Below are positions 1 through 10,954 of a DNA stretch of 64,000 bases, piece after piece. Numbering within the stretch: position 1 is the first letter of the stretch; each line of letters opens with the position of its first letter. Source of the DNA: Cristatella mucedo. Lineage: Eukaryota > Bryozoa > Phylactolaemata > Cristatellidae. The stretch lies in assembly GCA_009760855.2 (NCBI GenBank), contig WPIO01000100.1, positions 429,001-493,000 of the forward strand, written 5' to 3'. Both the position numbers and the translations under genes were made by a program. The notes under the pieces were generated by a model. The model searched no databases, was not told the origin of the DNA, and was given only the letters and a program-made list of their open reading frames with translations.

Positions 1-165
1 ACCCTGTGCATGTCACCTCCAACAATGCTATGCTTGTTGTCATTGAGCATACTACCGCTAACCATTCTATAATGCTTCCTTTGCAGCAAATGTATAGAGC
101 CTAGAAACAGATTGAGTTATATGAGGGCGCTTTATAAAATTTATTATGATATTAGTACTATTAGC
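1..165 (+). mobile_element. LINE-A 3' end
   Basis: Matches the 3' UTR of LINE-A copies elsewhere in the window, with the terminal hairpin (GCCTAGAAACAGATTGAGTT then GAGGGCGCTTTAT). It is 5'-truncated by the window edge or by insertion. Confidence 0.8.
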
Positions 166-687
166 TGACGTCGTCTCGTTAAATTGCTAACAGCTGCGTC
201 CTCGCAATTTTTTCGGCTGCACTATCGTCTGAGGCGCTGCAGTGCTCGGTTGCCATAGAGCAGGGCATTTGAGGTGAGGGCGTAGCGCCCTTACCCTCAA
301 CCTTGCTGTGAAGGCTCTGCGCCCTCGGCGCTCCGCTCCGCCATCGATGCCATCTCCGCCGTCAGCTTCAATGGATGGGCAGCTCTAGCGGCGGCGAGTG
401 CGCTAGTGCGAGGGTGTTCAGCTGCGAGTCCACTTTAGTCGAGCCTCGGCACGTTTTGCAACTTGCCGGGAAATCAATGAATAAGACGGCAGCAGAACTC
501 CTCGCATTCCTCCGAGCTAAGAATCCATTGTCTTCGGCTAGCTGCTAGTACAGAGCCAGTCTTTTGCTGCGTGACTGGACATTCACTGAAAGGGCTCGCG
601 CTGGGCGAGTGATTTCGAGCTGTGCGTTTGACTTTCACTCTTTCCTTCCGAGCAGCGCAGGCCTGATGCGTGCTCAGCGCCTGCGAA
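166..687. other. GC-rich unassigned sequence
   Basis: No gene or repeat recognised. The open stretches are short and have no familiar motif. Confidence 0.4.
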
Positions 688-1298
688 ACATAGAGAAAGT
701 GGGAAGCATAGCAGAGTCATGAGAGCAGTTGAGGTAGCGAGTAGCATGAAAGTAGCAGCTCAGGACCGCTGAAAAGGATGAGCCATAGTCGGCAGTAGGA
801 GAGTAGTTGTCATTGCGTAAGAATTGTGGAAGCGAGTTCCACAGTCTAGGACCTGCAGAGCTAAAGCTTCAGTCGCCAACGGTCTTTAAGCGGAGGAATG
901 GGACGGCTAATTTATTGTCCACACAGGACCTGAGAGCACGAACAGGCTGAAACTGATGCAGCAGTTCAGCTAGGTACGAAGGAGCCGAGCCATGGTGGAC
1001 CTTGTGGGTCAGCGTAAGAACTTTGCTCTGGATCCGTTACTCAACCGGTAACCATCCTAGCTCTTTCAGCAAAGGAGACACGTGCTCAAACCGCTGGGAC
1101 TTGAAGACTAGCCTTGCAGCCATATTCATAGTCTGCTGCAGTGGTCTAATAGCTTTCTTTGGCAGCCCAGCCGATAAGGAATTGCAATAATCGAGCCGAG
1201 ACAGAACTAAGGAGGTAGTTAGATTTTTAACAAGCAACATGTGGGAGACAGCTCTTAATCTTGGATAGGGATCGAACGTGATGGTTAGCTGTAGAAGC
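688..1298 (-). mobile_element. LINE-B fragment (C-terminal RT region and 3' UTR)
   Basis: On the minus strand it encodes [18 protein letters not shown] and [17 protein letters not shown], the conserved C-terminal region of L2/CR1-like reverse transcriptases. It aligns with the longer copy at 10955-14280. It is broken by a frameshift and stops. Confidence 0.85.
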
Positions 1299-1448
1299 AA
1301 CCATGTTACTCATGTCGTTGGTTTATCAAGCATGATATTACTCACCATGCAATTGCATTTCCCTTTGCAGCAAATGTAAAGCGCCTAGAAAGAGATTGAG
1401 TTCTCTGAGGGCGCTTTATCAAGTGCATTGTTATTATTATCATTATTA
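1299..1448 (+). mobile_element. LINE-A 3' end with (ATT)n tail
   Basis: A near-consensus 3' UTR, hairpin and TTATTATTATCATTATT tail. It abuts the LINE-B fragment in the opposite orientation. Confidence 0.85.
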
Positions 1449-1543
1449 CCTCCGTTTATATCTCGTCGTTCACCATCTATCGCTGTCCATCTTTTTCTTT
1501 CCGACTCTCTCTTTTCGCTCTCTATTCTCCTCTATCGCTCGCT

Positions 1544-1544
<1 letters not shown>

Positions 1545-1632
<88 letters not shown>
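1545..1632. repeat. (CT)n followed by (TATC)n microsatellite
   Basis: A CT run passes directly into eight TATC units, a compound microsatellite. Confidence 0.95.
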
Positions 1633-1633
<1 letters not shown>

Positions 1634-1639
1634 CTCTTT

Positions 1640-2576
1640 CGCTTTCTCAATCCCACCGTTCTTGCGTTTTCATCGGCTCGAGACGGCGACTCAATCTAGT
1701 CGGCGGACTGAAGCGATCGTTTCCAAGATGGCAACGGGGTTAGGTGAGGGAAACTAAGACGGACGGCTTTTCAGGATCCTCTCTGACCTTGCTGAACTTG
1801 CGTCGCGCTGCTTGCCCACCGAACTTGAGAGCGAATCCCCCCTCGTGACGCTCCACTTTTCGGGAACGGGGAGAGAGCGCTGGCGCTCGAACGAAGTCAG
1901 CTCGTGGCGCGGCGAGCGCTCGCCGGCTCTCGGCGCTTTCGAGAGCTTTCGGTCGTGCAGAGAAGTTGACATTTACCACAGTTCCCATCAGCTCGCACCA
2001 AACGAACCCTCGAACAGCTTCCGACTTGCAGCACGGCGATCGAAATCGGCGCTTTCAAGCGGGCATTGCGCTAATGCGCCCACATCCGTATCGTCTTAGC
2101 GAAGGCCGTGACCGGGACGCTGCGGTATCCGCGCCAGATTGCGATTGGACCTCACCGAACGTCGGAAGTTCGCACTTTCGGAATGCCTAACGAACAGCCA
2201 GAGCTCTCGCGCCGAGTGGCGCAGATCGACAATCCACTTTCAATGCACACTGAAATTATTTGTGCCGATTGTGTACGAACTACGAACCGGTAGGAGCCGA
2301 AGTCAATGAACACTTCCGATGCACTTGGCGAAAATGTAAACGAAGCGAAACGAAAATGTAAACGAAAATGTCCGCTTAGAGCAAATGTCCTTTACTCTTT
2401 GTGGCTATCGCCGCCGACGGCCGCTGAACACCAACTGTTGAACCGAAGCGCCAAAGAGGCCGTCTCCCCCATAGCCCCCTTCCCGCTTCGGCGAGCGCTC
2501 GGGGGGGGGGAGAGGAATGATTGATTCCCGTCAGGTCAAGGCTTATAGTCGGAGCTCGAGCTGCGAAAATCTTGCA
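1640..2576. other. Unassigned GC-balanced sequence
   Basis: Short overlapping open frames on both strands with no recognisable domain. Positions 2325-2370 contain a small imperfect repeat of GAAAATGTAAACGAA. Confidence 0.4.
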
Positions 2577-2709
<133 letters not shown>

Positions 2710-2710
2710 G

Positions 2711-2900
2711 GTGAGCCGTAATGGCTCACTAGGTAAGGCGGTTGCTTTTCACGACTTCGGCCCCGAGGTTGTGGGTTCGAATCCTGCGGTGGGCGATCCT
2801 TTATCGCTACTGCAAGCGGTGGTGATAGCCGTAAAGGCTCTTCTGTCGCTATACAAAAAGAGGCTGTTAAATCAGCTAGTATTTATTTATTTTATTTCTC
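2711..2900 (+). mobile_element. SINE1 (tRNA-derived)
   Basis: The tRNA-like head has a perfect B box (GGTTCGAATCC) at about 2774-2784 and an A-box-like TAGGTAAGGCGG upstream. The body GCGGTGGTGATAGCCGTAAA and the end GAGGCTGTTAAATCAGCTAG recur at 29140, 35673, 35838, 45362 and 50452. The tail is TATTTATTTA-like. Confidence 0.88.
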
Positions 2901-3781
<881 letters not shown>

Positions 3782-3840
3782 CCTCGCGAGTCGCTCGTCG
3801 GTCAAGGTGAACGAGCCGGCGGCGTGAGTCTAGCCGCCGT

Positions 3841-4004
3841 GCTGGTTTGGCCCCGTGGTTAAGGTGCCTGCCTTGACCAAGATCGAGGTGAATGTACTTG
3901 ACTGCCGAGGTCGTGGGCTCAAGCCTCGTGGCGTGTGCGTGAATCGCCTGAACTGAGAGATTGAGTTCTAACAGGGCGCTTTTTATTAAATTGAGTTATA
4001 ATTG
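3841..4004 (+). mobile_element. SINE2 (tRNA head plus LINE-A tail)
   Basis: The A box TGGTTAAGGTG fits the pol III consensus and the B-box-like GGCTCAAGCCT follows. The 3' part (GAGAGATTGAGTTCTAACAGGGCGCTTT) is the LINE-A terminal hairpin. Copies with the same plan occur at 17300, 25345, 38838, 44290 and 57345. Confidence 0.82.
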
Positions 4005-4480
4005 AATATATCTAGCCTCTGGTTTCGCCGGCCATGCCGTATCCAACTCCCAAATCAGGTCGACCGGACGAAATTTCCTTTCTTAGAGAGAAACTCTATC
4101 GAAGTCGTTTCATAGTCAACGTTTGTCTACCCGGTGCGACGATATCGCTTTGGTGTGTCGAGCTCTTCCGAATAAGTGTCATCCGACGACTGGACGACTG
4201 GGGCTCAAACGAAGTCCGAATATCGTCTTTCGTTTGATAATATGGAGAAAAGGTGTGAGAGCTGCGACTCGTCGGTCTGCAGTGGGAGGTGGGAGGTCAA
4301 ATCCGAGCGTCCAGCGCCGATGGCTAGAGCGGAAGTGCCTGGAAGGATTTGTGCAGCTCTCGTAGCGTGCTGTAGAAATGTTTAATCGCTACGATCGGCA
4401 TAGCAATGAATCGCGGCGTCCGTCGCTGCGACTGACTTTCGAATCGGCTCCGGTCGCTAGCTCCCGAGATACGTCTCCCA
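4005..4480. other. Unassigned sequence
   Basis: No gene or repeat recognised. Confidence 0.35.
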
Positions 4481-4515
4481 CATCTAGGCAGGCGCGGACC
4501 GCGCCTGCCTAGATG
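4481..4515. repeat. Perfect 17-bp inverted repeat with 1-nt centre
   Basis: The arms 4481-4497 (CATCTAGGCAGGCGCGG) and 4499-4515 are exact reverse complements around a single A at 4498. It could form a stable hairpin or cruciform. Confidence 0.95.
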
Positions 4516-5021
4516 ACCTCGGCGGCGACTCATGCCGACGAATGTCTGTGAAGCAGTCAGTTTCTGACACAAAGCGATGCTCAGCTCGAAGCGCTGGTAT
4601 CGGCCGGCATCAGCTCCACGGAGCAGCAGAAGTGGACGAGTCTCGGCGGCGAGACTATGCCTCGACGCGACTGCCCGCGATCGCGGCACCTAGACCACAA
4701 TGCATGGACGCTCGTAAACGCGAGCACTTCGACCGAACGGCGGCCTCACCGGCGAGCCGCGAGTGCGTGGCGTCGAGCGTCACGCCCACCGCAACGACCA
4801 CTCGCGAGAGTTTAAACAGCCGGTTTTGCAAATCCTATTCGCGATGCCAATGGCAGGTGAAAGTAGCGAGCAATTAGCGATCAATCTCGCGAGCTTTTCG
4901 AACCATGGGCGCTTCGCGCCGTCAATTATGAGAAAAGCAAGAAAAAGAAAAGAAAAAGAAGGAAAAGCCGCAGGAGGACGACGAGGCGGCGGCGGGGGAG
5001 CTGTAGCCTGTGGGCGGTCGC

Positions 5022-5760
<739 letters not shown>

Positions 5761-6062
5761 GAGGGAGGGAGGGAAGGAAGAAACTCTCCGTCGAAGCAGA
5801 GTGCTTGAACTTGCTCAAGAGCCGAAGCTGGTCGCTGACGCTCGGCTTGTCTGCTCAGCGGCGAAAGGTCAAGGTCTGAGCCCGAGCGCGCAAGCCAAAC
5901 GCGATCGTGTGTGTGCGAGTTTGATCTAGAGTGAACGCGAAATGCTAATACTAGTTGAATGGACGACGACGGCTCGCTCGACGGCGGCCGTCGACGGCGG
6001 TACATTGAACCGTAGCGAAATTCGGCAAAGCGCAGCGAAGCGGACCATGAAAGGCACCTCGG

Positions 6063-7226
6063 ATGGAAACCGAAAAACCAGCACTTTCTCCCCGTCGTTG
6101 CAGAAAGGAGATCCGGCTGCTGCAGACGGAGAACTTAACGCTCGAAAAGCAGATACACAGCTACCAGCTGTCTATAGCGGTCAACCACTCGAAAGGTCTC
6201 TACGAGGTGGAGGAGGTCAACACGCCGCACGGCGTCCAGACGACGGCAGCCGCCGCGATCGACGGCGTCGGTCGCCCGCGATCTCGCAGCGTCGATCCGT
6301 CCAGCTCGAACGCGCCCTACTACTCGCCGGCGACGGAAAGGCGTCGCGTGGCGCGAAGGAACGCCGGCGGCGGTGCGGGCGTCGAGTATGCCGCCGCCAC
6401 CGGCGAGCAGCCACATGTAGACCATCAGCGCATGCGTAGCGATCCGTATCGCGGCGGCGGCGGCCGCTCCGAGGACTACCGATCGGATTCGGGCTACCGC
6501 TCCGACTCGGTGGTCGGCACGACGTCGTCGTCGCTTGGCCCGCAGCACGGTGGCGGAGGCGTCGACTACTATGCGGACGATCCGCGCTCGGCGTCGAGGG
6601 AGCGCTCGCGCCGGCCGGGCAGCAGCGGCGGCGGCGCTGGCAGCGGTGGCCAGCCGTCACGATCGCACCGGCCGTCAGACGCTCGAAGCGACGGAGGCGA
6701 CAGCGGTGGTGACAGGCAGACTCGCTACGACAAGTACTCCGACGGCTACCCGCAGCCGAAGGCGCCCAAGGGTCGCGGTCAGCACGGCAGCTCGTATGAG
6801 GACGACGGCAGGCAGCAGCAGCCAGCCGACTACGGCCAATTCAATGGCGGCGGCACTCGGTCCGACTACGGCGGCCCGTCGCCGCGCTACGACTACAAGA
6901 GCGGCGGCAGCGGAGGAGGAGGAGACTACGCGGCGCCCGGCGGCCGGTATGACTCGGGCGGCGGCGGTGGCCAGCAAAGCGCACGAGGCGACCCGAGCAA
7001 GCTGGACTACTCGCCGGCACCTCCGGGCGTCAGGGAGTCGGCTCCGAAGGCTGGCGGCGGGGATTATCCGCCAGGGGGCGAGCCCGTCGATCCGTACCGA
7101 GGCGGCCGCCGCGAAGCGACGCACAAGCACGAGAGGACGGCCCCGATGAGCGCTTCGATGGCGGCTGCGGCGGACAAAATGCCCAAGTCGAGGCGCGAGT
7201 ACGCCGAGCGCGAGCTGGCCGATTGA
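6063..7226 (+). CDS. Unrecognised protein or terminal exon: short coiled coil plus Gly/Ser/Tyr/Arg-rich tail
   Basis: The open frame has 387 codons. I do not recognise the family. Residues 14-40 have a heptad-like pattern (KEIRLLQTENLTLEKQI) that predicts a coiled coil. From about residue 110 the sequence is disordered and rich in Gly, Ser, Asp, Arg and Tyr, with motifs such as YRSDSGYRSDS and DYGGPSPRYDY, which resemble low-complexity RNA-binding or cytoskeletal linker proteins. An in-frame stop lies 12 nt upstream of the ATG. A pyrimidine-rich acceptor (TTCTCCCCGTCGTTGCAG, AG at 6102-6103) may instead start a terminal exon at 6104, so the first 14 residues could be intronic. The opposite strand is also open for a long way, as GC-rich DNA often is, so coding status is probable and not certain. 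Confidence 0.5.
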   Translation: METEKPALSPRRCRKEIRLLQTENLTLEKQIHSYQLSIAVNHSKGLYEVEEVNTPHGVQTTAAAAIDGVGRPRSRSVDPSSSNAPYYSPATERRRVARRNAGGGAGVEYAAATGEQPHVDHQRMRSDPYRGGGGRSEDYRSDSGYRSDSVVGTTSSSLGPQHGGGGVDYYADDPRSASRERSRRPGSSGGGAGSGGQPSRSHRPSDARSDGGDSGGDRQTRYDKYSDGYPQPKAPKGRGQHGSSYEDDGRQQQPADYGQFNGGGTRSDYGGPSPRYDYKSGGSGGGGDYAAPGGRYDSGGGGGQQSARGDPSKLDYSPAPPGVRESAPKAGGGDYPPGGEPVDPYRGGRREATHKHERTAPMSASMAAAADKMPKSRREYAERELAD

Positions 7227-8127
7227 CGGCGGGGCTGCCACCGCTGCCTCGGCAGCCGGCCCGAACGCACGCGCCGCCCGCTCGCCGCCGCCGTCCGCTG
7301 CCCGAGTGGCCCTGGCAGCTTCTCGGGCGGCGGCGAGCGCTCGAGTGGTGAGCCCGTCACCCGCACGAGCACCTGCTCGTGACGTGAGCCTCACGTGACC
7401 CGCACGAGCGCCTGCACGACCTTCGTCGGTTTCGTTCTGTGGTTTCCGAGAGCGCACGGCGGCGCTCAGCGACGCCGACTCGCCGGGCGAGGCTGAGACG
7501 GGCGTCGCCGAGCAGCGATGACAGTCAAGGCCAGAGCTTTTCAGTCAAGGCCAGAGCAGCAGGCCGTTCTGACCTTCGGTCTCTGGAGCCACGACGAGCG
7601 TTTGTTTCTGTTTGTTTTTCCATTTGAGCACAAGAAACTTTTGTTCGTTCGGCTTGTACGGGAGTTTGATTAACGCGGGAAGAAGGTCGCCATCCATCGC
7701 CGTCTAGCGGCAGGTCGCAGGTCGCTCGATGCACGCGCTGCAGCGGGAAAAGTAAAGGGGGAAACCGTAAAGTGTAAGGCAGCGGAAATCAGACAGTGGG
7801 AAGCTAGAACCTCCCTCGCAAGGCACCGCACGATGATGCCGCGTCGCTGGAGAGACAACGGAGAGACCGCCGGCCCGGCGCTGGTGGCGAGGCCAAGCGC
7901 TCGCGAGCCAGATGAAAGTGGATCGCGCGAAGTCCTATAAATCAGAGCGATTCACCGGAAGGAAGCCGCCGCACGAAGCTTGGCCGGCGACTGCATTGTC
8001 GCAATCCCGGCGTAGCGGCTTTCGCGACCGAATCGAACTAGGCCGCAAACGTAGCGCTCTCGTAACTGATCAAGTCTCTGCCGATGCACGACGACTACTG
8101 GTGAAACCCTCGGAATGTAGCATCATG
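7227..8127. other. Region downstream of the 6063-7226 frame; possible 3' UTR
   Basis: No further gene recognised. A 16-bp direct repeat (CAGTCAAGGCCAGAGC) occurs at 7522-7537 and 7542-7557. The last 100 bp (from about 8027) are repeated at 8569-8660. Confidence 0.4.
8027..8120 (+). repeat. Diverged dispersed repeat, copy 1
   Basis: Resembles 8569-8660 at an offset of about 542 bp (shared GGCCGCAAACG, CTCGTAA, TCTCTGCCGA). The family is unknown. A LINE-B end lies directly after it. Confidence 0.6.
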
Positions 8128-8225
8128 TAATGTATATCCGTCTCTAACTCCGCACAGCGACGAAGACTAAGTGGGTGCTACGCAGTAGAGTTGTCTATAG
8201 CAAACTCGAGGCCTTGGCGACTTTC
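8128..8225 (-). mobile_element. LINE-B 3' end
   Basis: TAATGTATATCCGTCTCTAACTCC and the following 80 bases match the LINE-B terminus on the minus strand, diverged. Confidence 0.65.
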
Positions 8226-8568
8226 GGCATGCATAGAATACAGGTTATATGGGTGCAGCAACAATACGCCCAGGTATGGCGAGTTTGCGTTAAGCGCTTC
8301 GTCAGAAGTAGTTCAAGTTCAAAGAGGGAATATTTCTGAATCCTGAAGTTCGACATCACAGCCAGCAACTCCATCATTCAAAGACTCAATATCGTGGTAA
8401 GTACCTAACTCAATCACGCGAATAAAGAAATTCGTCTTTCAGGTTTAGTACTCACCAATACAATCGCAAGCAATGAGACTAGCGTAAGGCTACTGCTAAG
8501 GGCTCTCACCAACTATCCCGCGAACTTCCGATAGCAAATCCTACAAAAGGGGGGTACCGGCTGCCACG

Positions 8569-8660
8569 TCCGAGCCGAACTTGGCCGCAAACGCTGTGCT
8601 CGTAATTGAGGTAATCTCTGCCGACGCACAACCAATACCGGCGAGCTCCTGAGATTTAGA
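8569..8660 (+). repeat. Diverged dispersed repeat, copy 2
   Basis: Partner of 8027-8120, with the same order of conserved blocks. No transposon ends seen. Confidence 0.6.
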
Positions 8661-9090
8661 GTAACGGCTAGCCACTGTAGGTGCAGTACCAATGCACGCA
8701 AGTATGCAGATGATAACGGAACGCGGCAGCGACGACGAGCACAAATACCTCACCATAACAAGTCCGCATGCAAGTCTCTTTGACAGAGTGACCGAGAGCC
8801 ACCGGCATTGAGCAGCGGCCATTACGTGGAGCCACTCTCGTACCTTGCGCAGTGACCTTGCGTAGTGAGCGCAAATCAGCTCAAACGCCGCGGTTCACTG
8901 CTGGCGCACAACTGATTGGCTATTACGTGGCTTCTGCTTGTATGCTGCCGTAGCCGTAGAGTATCGCAATATCGAGTCCTGGCACCTATAGTTCATGAAT
9001 CACAAATAATGAGCATTAGTGATAATATTACTGACGTGTCTCATTATCGTTTCAACCGGAAGGACGTGAAACGTGAAGGTACAATTTACG
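8661..9090. other. Unassigned sequence
   Basis: No gene or repeat recognised. Confidence 0.35.
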
Positions 9091-9094
9091 TGCT

Positions 9095-9470
9095 GTGCGA
9101 GGCAGCATTTAAAGACCGCTGGCTATAGAAGCTTTAGCTCTGCAGGTCCAAGACTGTGGAACTCGCTCCCCTCAATTCTTACGCAACGACAACTACTCTC
9201 CTACTACCGACTATGGTTCGTCCTTTTAAGCGGTCCTGAGCTCCTACTTCCATGCTACTCACTACATAAACCGCATCAACTGCTCTCCTGACTCTGCTAT
9301 GCTTCCCACGTTCTCTTTACTGCGTGAGACGAAGTCTGTTGGCTACCGAATGCGTACCGAAAGCCGCTTAGGCTGTGAGTGTGCTATACAAAACTCTCCT
9401 GCGTAACACCCACATTGTCTCAGTGGCTTTGTAGAGTGAGACGAAGATACATTATATTACATAATGGCGG
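9095..9470 (+). mobile_element. LINE-B 3' portion
   Basis: Matches the C-terminal end of the LINE-B frame (CTGCAGGTCCAAGACTGTGG, i.e. AGPRLWNSLP) and its 3' UTR, ending GAAGATACATTATATTACAT. Confidence 0.85.
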
Positions 9471-9634
9471 GCTCGAGTGTAGAGGCTCGGAAACTTTTTA
9501 TACCAGAAGAAAATTTTAGTGCAAGAAGACTCTAATACATCATCCTACTTCTATCTACGCACGCATTTTCCGAAAAAAGTAGAGAACAGCTGATTCAAAA
9601 ACCTCCATTATACATTAGTTTAAGAGCCTTAGTG

Positions 9635-9764
9635 GTATTATAACTTTGCGCTTGTTGTCCCTGAGTATGCTACAAACTAGCCCTTCGACCATACTTCCTT
9701 GGCACCACATGCAAATAGCCTAAAAAGAGATTGAGTTCCCTGACCTCGCTATAACAAAGTTATC
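9635..9764 (+). mobile_element. LINE-A subfamily 3' tail
   Basis: A diverged LINE-A terminus ending CGCTATAACAAAGTTAT, the same variant tail as at 32040-32098. A second LINE-A copy begins immediately after it. Confidence 0.7.
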
Positions 9765-10625
9765 ATCTTGTACCTTTGCTTTGATCCCTCCCAGCCTTCG
9801 AGCACCTCGAATTCTCTCAACTCACTTGCTGCATGTATCGATGACATCCGCACATGGATGACAGCAACTTTTCTAAAACTAAACGATGATAAAACTAGCG
9901 TACTAGTTATGGGCAAACCCAGTGTGATTCACAAACTGGAAAGGCTGACGCTCAAAATTGGCTCTGCCAGCATATCTCCCGTTTAATCAGCTCAAAATCT
10001 AGGTGTTATGTTCCAAAGTGACCTCTCGTTAGACGACCACATCAGCTCTACAGTCAAAGCTGCCTACTTTCAGCTACATAACATTGCTAAAATTCGGGCT
10101 TGTTTAGATAAGGATACCACGTCTAAGTTGGTCCATGCATTCGTGACATCCCGTCTCGACTTCTGTAACTCACTCCTTGCTGGCCTACCTGCATGTGCGA
10201 TCAGGCGATTGCAGCTGGTGCAAAACTCCGCAGCTGGGCTTGTCTGTCGTTAGCAGCACGGCTGCCACATCACACCTCTTCTCAGCGACAAGCACTGGCT
10301 ACGAGGAAAACAAGGGATCGATTTTAAGGTTGTGTCGCTCACTGTTAGGTCCCCTCATTCTTTAGCTGTCTTCATTCTTCACTGTTAGGTCCCTGTGATT
10401 TGTCCTTCATGTGCGTATGCGTGCTGACACTGTGCATGCTGCCACTAACCACATTTGCATGCTGACCCTGTGCATGTCACCCCTAACCATGTTATTCATG
10501 TTGTTTATCAAGCATGATATTACTCACCATTCGATCGTGTTTCTTTGCAGCAAATGTAAAGCGCCTAGAAAGAGATTGAGTTCTCTGAGGGCGCTTTATC
10601 AAGTGCATTAGTATTAATATTATCA
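9765..10625 (+). mobile_element. LINE-A copy, 5'-truncated, RT C-terminus to tail
   Basis: Begins inside the reverse transcriptase just after the catalytic YADDTQ position ([12 protein letters not shown]). It continues through FLKLNDDKT and [21 protein letters not shown] to the 3' UTR, hairpin and tail. An in-frame stop (near 9987) and later frameshifts make it inactive. Confidence 0.9.
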
Positions 10626-10629
10626 TCAT

Positions 10630-10954
10630 AGCTATTATTGTCAAGTCTGGCGGTCTTATTGAAGCCCATTCGAATGAACTCAGAAACGAGGTTTAGTGTT
10701 TAGAAATCAGAAGTCTGCAGTATTGTGCAGAGAGAATCCTGAGTTTTGTGGAATATGGATTAGTAGCTTATTATGATTTGGTTGTGCACCGCTGTAGGCC
10801 TCTTTTCTCAATGCTATTTTCACAAAACCGTCGTAATTAGTGTTTTAAGGGTTGCCTTATCCCTTAGTCGGTAGCTGAAAATTACGATCCCCCAAGCTAC
10901 TTTTCAAAGTCAAATCATGTCTTCGTTCGACGAATACCACGATTCGGTAAACTC
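10630..10954. other. Unassigned sequence between LINE copies
   Basis: Nothing recognised. Confidence 0.35.

Noticed and set aside
2773-2784. Possible tRNA genes at perfect B boxes
   Set aside because: The heads do not fold into complete cloverleafs with CCA-ready stems, and the same sequence recurs with a shared body and tail, so these are SINEs.
6675-7457. 260-codon minus-strand frame opposite the 6063-7226 block
   Set aside because: Ala/Arg low complexity expected as the shadow of a GC-rich plus-strand frame. No motif.
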